A DNA stretch of 64,000 bases, from assembly GCA_017893485.1 (NCBI GenBank), contig CM030366.1:77629227-77693226 (forward strand), read 5' to 3'. The DNA is from Hemerocallis citrina (taxonomy: Eukaryota > Streptophyta > Magnoliopsida > Asparagales > Asphodelaceae). Of the stretch, positions 53,921-64,000 are shown piece after piece. The position numbers and the translations under genes are program-made. How positions within the stretch are numbered: position 1 is the first letter of the stretch; each line of letters starts with the position of its first letter. The notes beneath the pieces are model-generated. The model ran no database searches, was not told where the DNA came from, and saw nothing but the letters and a program-made list of their open reading frames with translations.

Positions 53921-56058
53921 TGAGCAAAACCACCTATAAAAACAACCGTACAAGTAATCAACCTAGAAGCAACCAAACGTGCTTCTAGCAAATCTTATCT
54001 TCTATAATTAGAAGCAACATAAGAATCTACAACAATCTAAAATAGGCATTCTACCAATGAGAAGCCCAAAAACAATATAAAATCCTTCCGACAGCCTAGA
54101 AGCAACCAGTGCTACGCTTATCGGATTTGAACAGAAATATAATTTTGAGAAAGGTAAGATTATCTAGCACAACTCTCAAGTGGAACACTATCTCAGATTC
54201 TCTAAGGAATCCAAAATCCGGTCCATCGAACACACGCAAACAGTTTACCCAACTGCAGATTTTCAATAAAAAGCTGAAACTTTGCAAGCTGGTAACTTTC
54301 ACTCTACTCGTCAGAATCTAACAAAACTGGACAATTTGAAAAGGTGGGAACATCTATTAGAACTTCCCAGTTGACCAGTTGCTCAGATTCCGAAAGGAAA
54401 TCCGAGTTCCTACTTATCGAACACACAACTGGTAACAAAACAGCCAACTTGACCTTAGGAAAACTGAAACTTTGAAAGCCCATAACTTCTAATCCACTTA
54501 TTAGAATCTAGCCCGATAGGCCAATTCGGAAAGGGGAGAACGTCTACTACAGCGACACAATCCACCCTGTTTTTGTAATGACCATAACTTTTGCTTCTCT
54601 TAACGGAATTTAACGCGAGAGGTCAATTCAGAATGGGGAGAATGTCTACTACAATTTCTCTAAAGGGTCCCTACCTCTAATTTTGCAAGGAAGACCAACT
54701 TCCAGCGCTCCGAACAAACGGCGACACAATCCCCAAAAACACAGTTCACTGTTTTGCCCTAAACATTCGCTGTTTTGGGGGAAATGGTCGTTTCAGCCAT
54801 CAAAACTACTCCAAAAATCTACAAAAATTCAAGCATGCCACTAACACCTAGGAGAACCTCCCACATAAATTTCGGATCTAGATTCCTTCATTTACATAGT
54901 TAATAAATTCTAACCCTAGAATGGCAAAAATCAAATCTTTATACCTAATTTTTGTTCTACTACTTGAATCCTTACACCCACTTTGTTCTAGTCTATACAC
55001 AAACATAAGAACATGGTGCTACAACATCATACAACCATAAAAACCTTAAAATAACTAGAAAAATGCATGAGATAAGAAACCCCCACCTTATACTTGGTTG
55101 GAAGGACTTGCTCTTTTCCTCCTCCTTGCTCCTTGTTCTTGATCTCAAGAACTCCACCATGAAAAACAAACCCATGAAAACCCTCTTTTCTTTTGATTGA
55201 TCCCTCTTTCTTTTCTCTCTCAAATTTTTCTAAAATCAAAACTAGTAAGAAATAGAAGTAGAAGAAGATGGAGAATAAGATGAGAAAGAGATGGAGAAGA
55301 ATGAAGAACAAAATGATAAATGAATGGAAGGGGGGGACTGGCCATTGAGTAGGAGAGGGAGAGAGAGAGGTGGGGTGTGGGGGAGGTGTTTTGTGGGGGT
55401 GGGTTTATTTGGTGAAGGGGGGAGGGTTTATTTGCAAATAAGTCTTACAATCAAGCCCCAAACCAATCCAAACCCTCCATCTCATGATGATGGATCAAAA
55501 AGAAATAAAATTTGTCAAATCACATACTACACGATTTGTTCAAACACCCAAAATCAACACAGTTCGATTTCGTACGTATATCTGATTATACAGATATTTT
55601 TCTTTAGTGAAAAAGCAAATCTGTACAAAAATAATTTAATTCCGAGAAATAAAATAAAATTCCAGTATCAATTTGATTACTGACTCGGAAGATTCCAGTA
55701 TCAATTTGATACAAAACAGTCGTATACCGACTAGTATATATACATGTATAATGTTTATTAACAAAACCAGGTGATGTCCACCAAAAATATTTCAATTCCG
55801 AAAATAAAAGTAAAATAATAATAAAATAATAATTTTTAGTACCCGCCCGGGATTTTCCAGACGTTTTTCTCAACAAAAAAAAGCGTTTTTCATGATTTTG
55901 CACAAGTGTACAAAACTGATACAATACCTGTATATACTTACTAGTAAAATTATCCAGGTAACTTTTTATTTGAAAAACCATGTAATTTCCATTAAAATAT
56001 TTTAATTTAAAAATAAAAATTACCAAAATATAATATCCGTCCGGGATATTACAGTCAC

Positions 56059-56400
56059 GAGGCCATCCAGAGGACGGATACGGAGGCCAACTTCGAATCC
56101 TTCAGAAAGGACAATACCCTACTCGCCTACAACCCCAATGAAAGATCAGACGTACAACTACTGCCACAGGGTTAGATACACACGCAGAACTGTAGAGCAT
56201 CCAACGGCCAATGCCTTTTGGGTGGCGGAAGTGATCACATGGTTCGAGACCGCTCAAGCAACAGGTACAATGCGCCAGCAGGAGGATCAGCTCCCAAAGA
56301 TGGACAGACTTGAGTGGGTGGTCAGGCTTACAACCTGATCGCCGAAAGCATGGCTACAGGTATTCCGCAATAGATTACATTTTGTTCTCACCGTTTATAT
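56059..56400 (+). pseudogene. E2 gag, C-terminal part after E3
   Basis: The gag frame resumes after the GTCAC duplication with GRIRRPTSNPSE, parallel to the E1 reading GPIRRPVQTPTA. The zinc-knuckle region (YCHRVRYTRRTV, about 56155-56190) has lost most of its Cys and His. It ends near the stop at 56337, followed by untranslated sequence; no protease begins. Confidence 0.75.
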
Positions 56401-56586
56401 TCCTTTCTTTCATCGTTTAGCATTCATCGATTCATTATCTTGCTAGTTTAATTTTTACAATCATATCCTCTTCAATTTTGATGCTATCCATTTACTTAAT
56501 TCCCTACCTTCTAGTCCTTGGGCACTATCCTATGATCCACCTAAATAAATTTCAAGAACGAAAATTTGTTATAAGGTGGGTAAGAT
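56401..56586 (+). other. E2 internal 3' tail with polypurine tract
   Basis: T-rich sequence resembling E1 7735-7840 ends in CAAGAACGAAAATTTG and AAGGTGGGTAAGAT, which abuts the LTR. Confidence 0.75.
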
Positions 56587-57654
56587 TGTAACCCCTGTTT
56601 CCGTATATACATATTTTCTACATGTTTTGTATTTCAATTCCTTATAAATTCTTTTCTGCTCTCAAATTCGTTTTGGTTCATCTTGGACTTTCTATTAAAG
56701 TCAATTCTAAAGATCAATTGTATTTGTAGTTATTTTCAAACGATTTATATTTTAACAGGAATCTTATTTTATTCTAGAAGTTTGTTCCTTTTCCTATTGA
56801 ATTTACTAAAATTTTGAACTTAAGCCTAATCCCGGTCAATTCTATAATTTGTCTAAATTATTTATATGGCAAACCATATTTAATCCCTAGTCCATATCAT
56901 TTTATTATCTTATTATTGATTGAAGCCCAATCTTTTATCCCTTCTATAATTATTTATTTTATTTTGTGAAGCTCAAGCCTAAAGCCCAAGTCTATTAATC
57001 CAAGCCCGCACTTTTTTACCCTAAACAAATCCTATTGAATCCTAACTCAAACCCACATTTTAAAACCCACTACCCAAAACCCAACCTGATCCCCTCATCT
57101 CTCATAATTGCACCCACTTTCCCCAAATTACTGCCCACAATCTCTTCCAGTAATCCTATAATCAATACCCATTATAATATTAATATATTATATTATTATA
57201 AATTCTCTCCCCCCCCCCCTCTCTCTTTCTCTCTCTCTCTCTATCTCTCTCTCTTCTTCCTCTGTTAGAAACAGAGCACCCCCAAGCCTCCCCTCCGACA
57301 GTGACTTTGACCGGCCATCAAGCATGCTAACAGCCACCATCAGCCCTCGCTCATCCCTGCCTCCGCTCCTCGTTGCCGCAAGCGACCACCGGACACTGCT
57401 GCCCTCTCCCACGGCTCGAATCTCCCCTGTCTTCTTCTCTCTGAATGCCTGCCATTGCCACTCCTTCCTCCGAACCCATTGTCACCGTCGCCCTGCGCTC
57501 CTCCTCCCACCGAACTACCTCCGCAGCAACCACCCTCAGCCTCCAACTGCGCAGTACCATCACGACGCCCGCACCGCCACCCACTGCCAACTGTAACCAT
57601 CATCTTCCTCACAGCGCCGAAGCTCTAACTCGATGCCCTCTCCTCCTCATCACC

Positions 57655-60600
57655 TGTAACACCCCGGATTCCCATCATCGGACATCCGTGACACAACCAG
57701 AACCTTCGCCTTCAAATGCATCTCAATACAGTAAATAAAATGGAAATTTAAAAAACCATTATTGCCATCAGAGTAATAACATCATCAGTTACAATATTAA
57801 TCCGTCCTTGAACAAGGAATACAAATTACGTAAACATATTACAACTGATTACAAAAATATTCAAACCCTTCTTGCGAAGCTATCAACTGTCTTCTAGATT
57901 AGCAATAGATTGGTCACTGCCAAAATCCCGCTGAGTGGTCTATCTGTCTCCGTGGGATTTGCCCTTCGGCTTGAGCCTTCTGCTGCGCGACTCTGATATT
58001 TCTGCACTCGCTTGAATGATAGGCATATACACAGCCGCCCCACTTGGATGCCCTATTGGTTTGGCTCACCTGCCCTCTAGACCCGGTATCTAGTACCTAA
58101 TTAAGTGGAAACGTGAGTAATTCTACTGACACAATGCTGATAAGCAAACAACGATCTCCAACTATCACACCCACAATTCATCTTAATTAGAAAAGAAACG
58201 TGCATCTTGATTTTCTAGTGTTCGTGTATGCCAAGACTTTGAGGCTAATACAAAATACAGAGTACAGAACAAATGCACTTAATCTAATGTTTAGCAAGAC
58301 TCTGGACACACATGCATCCCACACTACATGTGCCCCAGATCAAGCTGTTTCTCCAGTTTCAGGGATTCAAACCCTCACCATGCAATGCATTTTATTATTG
58401 TAAACTTCCTGTTCCTGATAGTAGAGCGTGGCTGAGGAGGTTGCAGATTAATCGGTCTCATCCATTCTGCAGTCACTTAGTGGTGTCTCAGTTTGCCACT
58501 AGTGCCCGGCATCCGGACCCCACTCAAAAGTCGTGACGAACCTACAAATACACTATAGCATATCCATTATGTAGAATATCCAATATGATCCGTTCGTGTC
58601 CACCACATAGAACATGACGGCCTCGAAGGTCTAAAATCCACTATCCGCCAGGAAATCGACATCCCATTCTTACCACGGTACTTCAGAAATCAACAGTGCA
58701 AGATACGTACTGCAGCACATATCCCTAATGACAGGAAGAGACAATACCATGGTCATCACCACCTAGTGCCAACTCTCAGAACGAATCAGATTATAGGGAA
58801 TCACCCCTAACACTAATTCAGTCTTCAAGCGAAACAAAAATAAGGAAACCTAATTAATGTAGTTTACTGAAAACATGTTGTTTCCCAATCACACTCGGTG
58901 TCGATCAATAATGTCAAGCCTGACTAGTCTGTCAAAATAAAAATCATCACGGGAATCACATCTGCTGATTCCAATACCTTCGCAGGTCATCGACCAAATA
59001 ATCCCGATCCATGACCCTCAGCGAGTAGTTCAACGGCGTCCAAAGGATGCAACATAATTGAATGAAGGTAAGCACAAACACAATCATCAATTCCTGACCA
59101 TTTACAGACTCAGGCATCGAGACACCTATTGATTCTTGGTTTTGATGACTACAACACAATACAAAGTTCGCCTATCACATATCTCTTGCAAAGTGTATCA
59201 CAGTCAATACCATGAGGCAAAACAATCCAATGAAGCTTTCAAGAGTAATTGATCAAGCCACAAAGATTTAAGCTCAAGCCACATTGATCAAGCAAGCTTC
59301 AAGACAAAAAGACAAAGGCTCAAGCTCAAGTCAAAGACTCAAGTTCAAGACAAGATTCAAGCGCTTCAAATATTTTGTAAAAAGTGTCTTGTAATATTAT
59401 AATTTTCATTTTTTGAGTCTTAGAAACTTGTAATAGCCTTGTCACACACACACTCACACATACTTTAAATAATCTGAGTATTTTATAAAATTAAAAGGTC
59501 AAAACAAGCTTGAATAAATTCAGTTGTTGAGTGCCAGTCGACCGTTCCTTGAAACTAGTCGACTTTCATAGTACGAAACTGTCTGAACTCATACAAGCTC
59601 TAGCCAATCGACTCATTATGGCAACCCAGTCGACTGTTCAAGCCGTTTTGACAGTTTTCTGTTTTTAAAACTTGTTTTTCAAAATCAAATCTTTTTACTG
59701 CCGTTGTATGGCAGTTAGGATTCAACCTTTCAGCGTTCAAATGTCTCTAACTCTATAAAAAGAGTATAGAGGTCATTTGGCAAAGGTTCACAAAGTTTCA
59801 AGCTTTTTGTTTTCAACAAGAACAAGTCTTTCAAAAGTATACAAACTCTAAGTCTTGGTTCTCTAAAATTCAGTCTAGTATAACATTGAATTCGTTTTAG
59901 GCTGGTTTCAGAAGTTAACCTAATATCCACTATACAAAAATACAAATCACAAACAAGGCTATAGGTTATTGTAAACTCCTTTTGTTGTTGTTTTTCACTC
60001 TCGGGTTGTGAGAGTGGTCCTCTCGGTAGGAGAGTACGGCTCTTAGTTGTAGAGTCAATTTTTCACTCTTGGATGTAGAATGGGTTTTGCTCTCTCAAGT
60101 GGTGAGAGAGGTCTACGGATTTTGACATAGTTGTTGTCAAAACGCCGTAGGGTATTCTTGTACTTTTTCAAGAATAGTGGAAAATCTCAAGTGGGTTGCT
60201 TGGGAACTGGATGTAGGTCGGGAGGACCGAACCAGGATACATCGTTGTGTACTCTGTGATTGACTCTCTGTGGTTGTATTTTCTCAACATGCAATTTCAA
60301 TTTATTTCTGTGTTTTATTCGTAAACTTGTCTGGTAAGTCGACTGAAGTTCCACTATAAGTCGACTGATCAGACTTGTATAAAATACTCTTCTACTCTGA
60401 CGCAACAGCCGACTGCATCTTTTTTTCAGTCGAATGAATAGTACGAAAAGTTCAAGTTTTGATTTAACTTTTATACAACACTATTCATCCCCCCCCCCTC
60501 TAGTGTTATTTGCCTTGCCTACAGGATCCAACAACACCAAACACAATCCGACCAGAGCTATATCCTAACTCACTCATGTCCACCATGAGTACTAAGCACG

Positions 60601-63212
60601 GGAACTTGTCTAAGTTCCAAATGAATGCTAAAAACATCTTTAAAAACATGATAGCTCATGATCACCATACTTCGGTATGCAGAGGGTTCCTCATCAATTG
60701 TCCGATAAAATAGTTCAAGAAATAGCAATAGTTATGACCCAAGCTACACTCATCGGAATTCAACACAATCAGACTTTCTAGAAGGATAGGGAGATCTACT
60801 GCGATCCCCTAGTGGAAAACTCTCTCAATTCTTTAAAGAACTCAAGTCCCCGAGCTAACTTAAGCTCGAAGTCAAACTAAACAACAGGTTGCTAACTTGC
60901 AAGGACCATAACTTCCAGCACACAATTCAAAATTGCTTGATATCCCCTATTCTAGAAAGATAAGATCCTAGTCTACAACTCTCCAGTTAACCATTTCCTC
61001 AAATTCGATCATCTTGATACCATAAAAACCTCATACACTCTCAGCTTGTACTTCCTTCATGCACTCACTGCACCTTTCCAACATTATAAAAATTTGCTCG
61101 CTCATCGGAATTACTCAGTTCCTGGTTCTATGGAAAGGTGGGAGTGTCTACTACAACTTCTTAGTGGAATACATCCCCAGATTCCATCACTAAAGTCCTC
61201 AAAAACTCAAAATTCCATCGGGTGCACGAACAGGGGAAAAGTTGATTTTTTCAATAAATAGGGCATCGACTAGACTGGATCTGCCCTACTCTTTGAAAAA
61301 TCATAACTCTCAACCTAAAAGCTGGATTTAAAAAATTCCAAATGGGTTAGAAAGCTATGACTCCCTACTACAAATATCTAGTTGGTCAATTTTCCAAATT
61401 CTTAATAATTAATTCCAGAATTTTCCATCTTCACAGACTAGTCGATTTGCACTAGGCTGGACCTAGTTCTTTTTGAAATTCAATAACAAATCAACCTTAA
61501 GTCTAAATTTCATGAAATTTGAGATTCTTAACCCACACATATACCATTCCATTTTGTCAAAAATTTGTATTCAGATTCATCTCACACAATGAGTTATGAC
61601 CCTTCAAACAAAGCATAAATTTCAGCTTCCTCTCTAACAGGGTCTTTACTACTCCATTACTATTTATTTTTGAAACCTCATCAAATGACCTCTAAAAATT
61701 CTAAAATTTTAGAATCATCAAATAGACTCGTACCAAAAGCTACTACAAAATAACATAGCAAGATCATAAACACACAAGGAGTTATGGTCATGTAAATTTC
61801 ATTCTAAACACAGTCAGCTTCGGTTCCACTATCCAGACTAGTCGCATTCTACAAATTTTTGAGGTATCAAATGACCTCAGAAAAATATGAAATTTAAGAT
61901 TACAGCTTTAGACACATACAAGAGTGTCCACAAAAATTTTCAGATCAAAATACCCAGGCTATACTGATATACAAAATTGGAAATACACAGCAAATTCCAC
62001 ACAGCCAGCAGCAATTTTGGCTGCTTACTATCCGAGATTGGGTCCTATGTTTGGGCTATCAAATTACTTCCAAATATTATGAATAAATTCATGGATTCTC
62101 TACAAATATAAAACAACAAATCCTCCAAATTTGAGCCCCAAATTTTGAACCATTTGGGAGAAAAAAATTCCCAAACTCACCCTCGCAAGCATGCTTCTTA
62201 ACAAAAGCTTATAAAAATGAGTTGTTCTTACCATACAACTATCTTTTCTTAGCATTCCACTTATCATACATGATAATCAAAATTCTCCAAACACTATCCC
62301 AAGCTAAGAATTCACATACACATTAAGAAAATAAATTTTTAGAGTTGAGAGAGATCACCCACATGTCACGTTGTAAGAGAACTTCTCCTTGTAGCTTGGC
62401 TTCCTTCCTTTGCTCCTAGCTCTTGTAGAATTGGCTATCTCAAATTCCCTACTACTCTTTTCCTCTTCCACTACTCAAAGACTTCACCTTTCTTCTTCTC
62501 CTTCTTTACTTTTTATTTTTGAAGCAAAAAAAAACCAAGACAAGAAGAAAAAATGGATGAGAAGATGATGGAGTGGGTATTTTATAGGAGATGGGAGCTA
62601 GGGTTTCCTTGTTTGGCCGGATGGTGAGGTGGAGGGCCAAGATGGAAGGTGCTAGGGTTTGTGGAGATGTGTGGTGAGATGAGGTGCCAACACCACAAGT
62701 AGAAGCTTCTTGGAAGTTTCTTGGAACTCCTTGGAAACTTCTCACCTTCATAAGTCAATCTTCACATGGTGAATTATCTCCACCCTTGGATCTTCATCAA
62801 GATCCAAGCCATGATATGATGCTGGGTTCCTAACCCTAGGTTAGGTCAAGGGACCCTAGGTCACCATACCCTAACCCTAACCCTAGTGCACAATTTCAAT
62901 CCCTATTCAATTCAAGCACTAGTTCAATTTAAAATAACAAATATATATAATTTAAAATCTACAAAAATATATGTTTTATAGAAATTATAATTTTCTCCCG
63001 ACAATTGTCTGGTCAAAACAATCGGGACAAATACACAGTTTAATCGAGAAGATATCCCGAGTCTGTCTTATCGGGTTCAGAACAGCTCATATGTCTGAAA
63101 TCTCTCAATTAAATTTGATAACTATTAGAAAAATTTGTAATCGTGTGCAATAATCAGACGTGCACAGATTACTATGTAAAAATAGCCATTTGCTCTTTTG
63201 CAGGGTATTACA
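57655..63212. mobile_element. E4: solo LTR related to E3
   Basis: Starts TGTAACACCCCGG and ends GGGTATTACA, flanked by TCACC (57650-57654 and 63213-63217) in the E2 3' LTR. Without the nested Copia LTR it is about 4.15 kb, close to the E3 LTR length, and shares the CATAACT...GTCTACTACAACTTC type repeats (60720-61400). No primer site or coding domain is visible, so it is a solo LTR, probably minus-oriented like E3. It contains three CCCTAA units at 62869-62886. ORFs are not supported. Confidence 0.9.
59127..60533 (+). mobile_element. Copia-like solo LTR (SIRE/Maximus-like) inside E4
   Basis: A 1.41-kb segment starts TATTGATTCTTGG and ends GGATCCAACA, flanked by ACACC (59122-59126 and 60534-60538). 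A TATA box TCTATAAAAAGAG near 59751 and a C-rich run near the end (60490-60499) are usual in SIRE-type LTRs. The start should be TG; TA is a one-base change. No internal sequence follows. Confidence 0.75.
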
Positions 63213-63260
63213 TCACCACTACTCCTGCCATCTGCATCCCGAGCCCCCATCGAACACCAC

Positions 63261-64000
63261 TGTAACACCCCAAAAAATTGAGTAATGACAATTTTTTTCT
63301 CGCGTGTTATGCACATATATTTTGTACTGTTACGGGTAATATTCGTAACGTATTTTTATATAAATATCATACGTATTTTATATTCCGATTATTTATATGT
63401 TATCCGTTATCTCAAAATTCATTTACCCTATTTTTAGCCAACTCGAATATTAATTTTAATCTTTGCATTTTTACGTGTATTGCACGTGTTTTCAATACAC
63501 GTGTCAATTACGTAAATTTCACCTTTACGCAAAATTTTCATAACATTATCAAAATAAATATTTTTCGTATTTTATATTCCAAGTATTTATAAATATTTCT
63601 CCGTCAATCAAATCTATTTCATATTTTGAATATTTGTTATTATGTGCATCGCACGTAAAAAAAATTATATGCATTTTTATTTCTAAATTTTTCTAAAAGT
63701 GATGTGCATTTTTATTCTCATTTTATTTGTTACAAATGGATTATTTATTTATTTTTATTAAAACCCATAGGCCAAAAGTTTATTTCATAGCCCACCAGAA
63801 AAAATTAATTAAAAGAAAAAGAGGCCCATGATTTTATTCTACATTTTAAATGTACACTTTTTAAACTTACACACTTGTCATGTAACAAACACACACAAAT
63901 GGACTAATAACAAAGAATCAGAAGTGTGTGCACATGGAGTGCACGTGCACGTATGTGCAATCCAAGAGTTGGCTGCCTATTGGATGGAGAGTAGTGGGGT
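63261..64000 (+). mobile_element. E5: start of another gypsy-type LTR
   Basis: TGTAACACCCCAAAAAATTG begins at 63261 inside the E2 3' LTR, and AT-rich LTR-like sequence continues to the window end. The layout resembles the 5' end of S1 and E2 LTRs (TGTAACCCC, AT-rich, then GGCCCA-containing stretch). The first flank is ACCAC (63256-63260); its partner is outside. No gene is seen. Confidence 0.65.

Larger units (their letters stand above)
45152..56053 (-). mobile_element. E3: gag-only gypsy element with very long LTRs
   Basis: The LTRs are 45152-49842 (4.69 kb) and 51818-56053 (4.24 kb), flanked by GTCAC (45147-45151 and 56054-56058) inside E2 gag. The plus strand reads GGCTCTGATACCA at 51802, next to the right LTR, so the element runs on the minus strand, starting TGTAATATCCC and ending GGGGCGTTACA. 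Between the LTRs only about 2 kb remains: gag with zinc knuckles and an integrase scrap. RT is absent. Confidence 0.93.
51818..56053 (-). repeat. E3 5' LTR (4.24 kb)
   Basis: Parallels the left LTR with the same 70-bp and 78-bp arrays, but lacks about two of the 184-bp units. The break is at 54541-54560, where GTCTACTAC is joined directly to AGCGACACAATCC. Confidence 0.9.
56587..63260 (+). repeat. E2 3' LTR (interrupted by E4, cut by E5)
   Basis: Starts TGTAACCCCTG and runs to 57654, then 63218-63260. It has TATA-like ATTATAAATTC at about 57193, a CT-rich run, and GC-rich leader-like sequence (57290-57654), where overlapping ORFs on both strands are compositional. The remainder lies past E5 and outside the window. 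Confidence 0.8.
42000..64000 (+). mobile_element. E2: gag-only Ty3/gypsy element, 5'-truncated and running past the window
   Basis: Visible parts are a truncated 5' LTR (to 44208), a primer site at 44219, gag, a polypurine tract ending at 56586 and the start of a 3' LTR at 56587. It is related to E1 in its LTR end, primer region, gag and the tract GGTGGGTAAGAT. E3 splits gag, E4 splits the 3' LTR and E5 starts at 63261. No protease, RT or integrase is present between gag and the 3' LTR, so like E1 it is non-autonomous. Confidence 0.85.

Noticed and set aside
57188..57738. Overlapping 74-97 residue ORFs on both strands in the E2 3' LTR
   Set aside because: All frames of this GC-rich leader-like stretch are open; no motif, and the position matches non-coding leader in related LTRs.
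62869..62886. Telomere-like CCCTAACCCTAACCCTA
   Set aside because: Only three 6-bp units occur inside solo LTR E4, and the plant telomere unit is 7 bp (CCCTAAA). Chance or AT-rich context is enough.

Overview
The window is a plant nuclear, heterochromatin-like stretch made almost entirely of nested transposable elements. Plant origin is shown by Ty3/gypsy LTR elements with initiator-tRNA-Met type primer sites (TGGTATCAGAGCC), a Tat-lineage element with a second RNase H, a plant hAT transposase, an endogenous caulimovirid and a plant LOG (cytokinin-activating enzyme) sequence. Those families and the AT-rich composition suggest a eudicot, but I cannot name the species. I see no intact host gene, tRNA, rRNA or CRISPR array.

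Layout, left half (1-28490). A degenerate plant L1-type LINE (+) runs from before base 1 to about 28490. It is split at 305/23853 by a very large gag-only gypsy element, here called E1 (306-23847, +). E1 has two roughly 2.95 kb LTRs. Its 5' LTR holds a 3.7 kb solo LTR (S1, 2818-6562, duplication GTTTG). Its 3' LTR holds an 11.3 kb Tat-lineage element on the minus strand (12340-23643, duplication CGGGT). Its short internal part has gag remnants, a 343-bp Copia-like solo LTR (7854-8196, duplication TCTTC) and, where pol should be, an intronless frameshifted LOG sequence. The Tat element has a gag-pol ORF without a recognisable capsid core, an 88-bp tandem array and a spliced-looking gene on the opposite strand (15058-17941).

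Middle (28490-42000). A decayed Copia pol remnant (-) is followed by an endogenous pararetrovirus (about 30040-39823, +). It has movement-protein, coat-protein zinc-finger, protease, RT, RNase H and viroplasmin-like parts in order, all broken by stops and frameshifts. A 3.78 kb Copia element (32903-36684, -) with 138-bp LTRs and duplication CAAAC sits inside it. A hAT transposon (39824-about 41999, -) closes this block; its transposase N-terminus and far end are missing.

Right half (42000-64000). A second gag-only gypsy element (E2, +) begins with a truncated 5' LTR at about 42000. E3 (45152-56053, -, duplication GTCAC) is inserted in its gag. E4 (57655-63212, duplication TCACC), a solo LTR that itself holds a Copia-like solo LTR (59127-60533), is inserted in its 3' LTR. 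Another LTR (E5) starts at 63261 and leaves the window.

Together: E1, E2 and E3 keep LTRs, primer site, polypurine tract and part of gag but lack RT, so they look like non-autonomous elements mobilised in trans. The most notable items are the LOG capture in E1, the counter-strand spliced gene in the Tat element, the caulimovirid copy, and a position in the S1/E1/E2 LTRs where a different tandem repeat has amplified in each. Domain names and relationships come from reading translations and motifs by eye; no database search was run.
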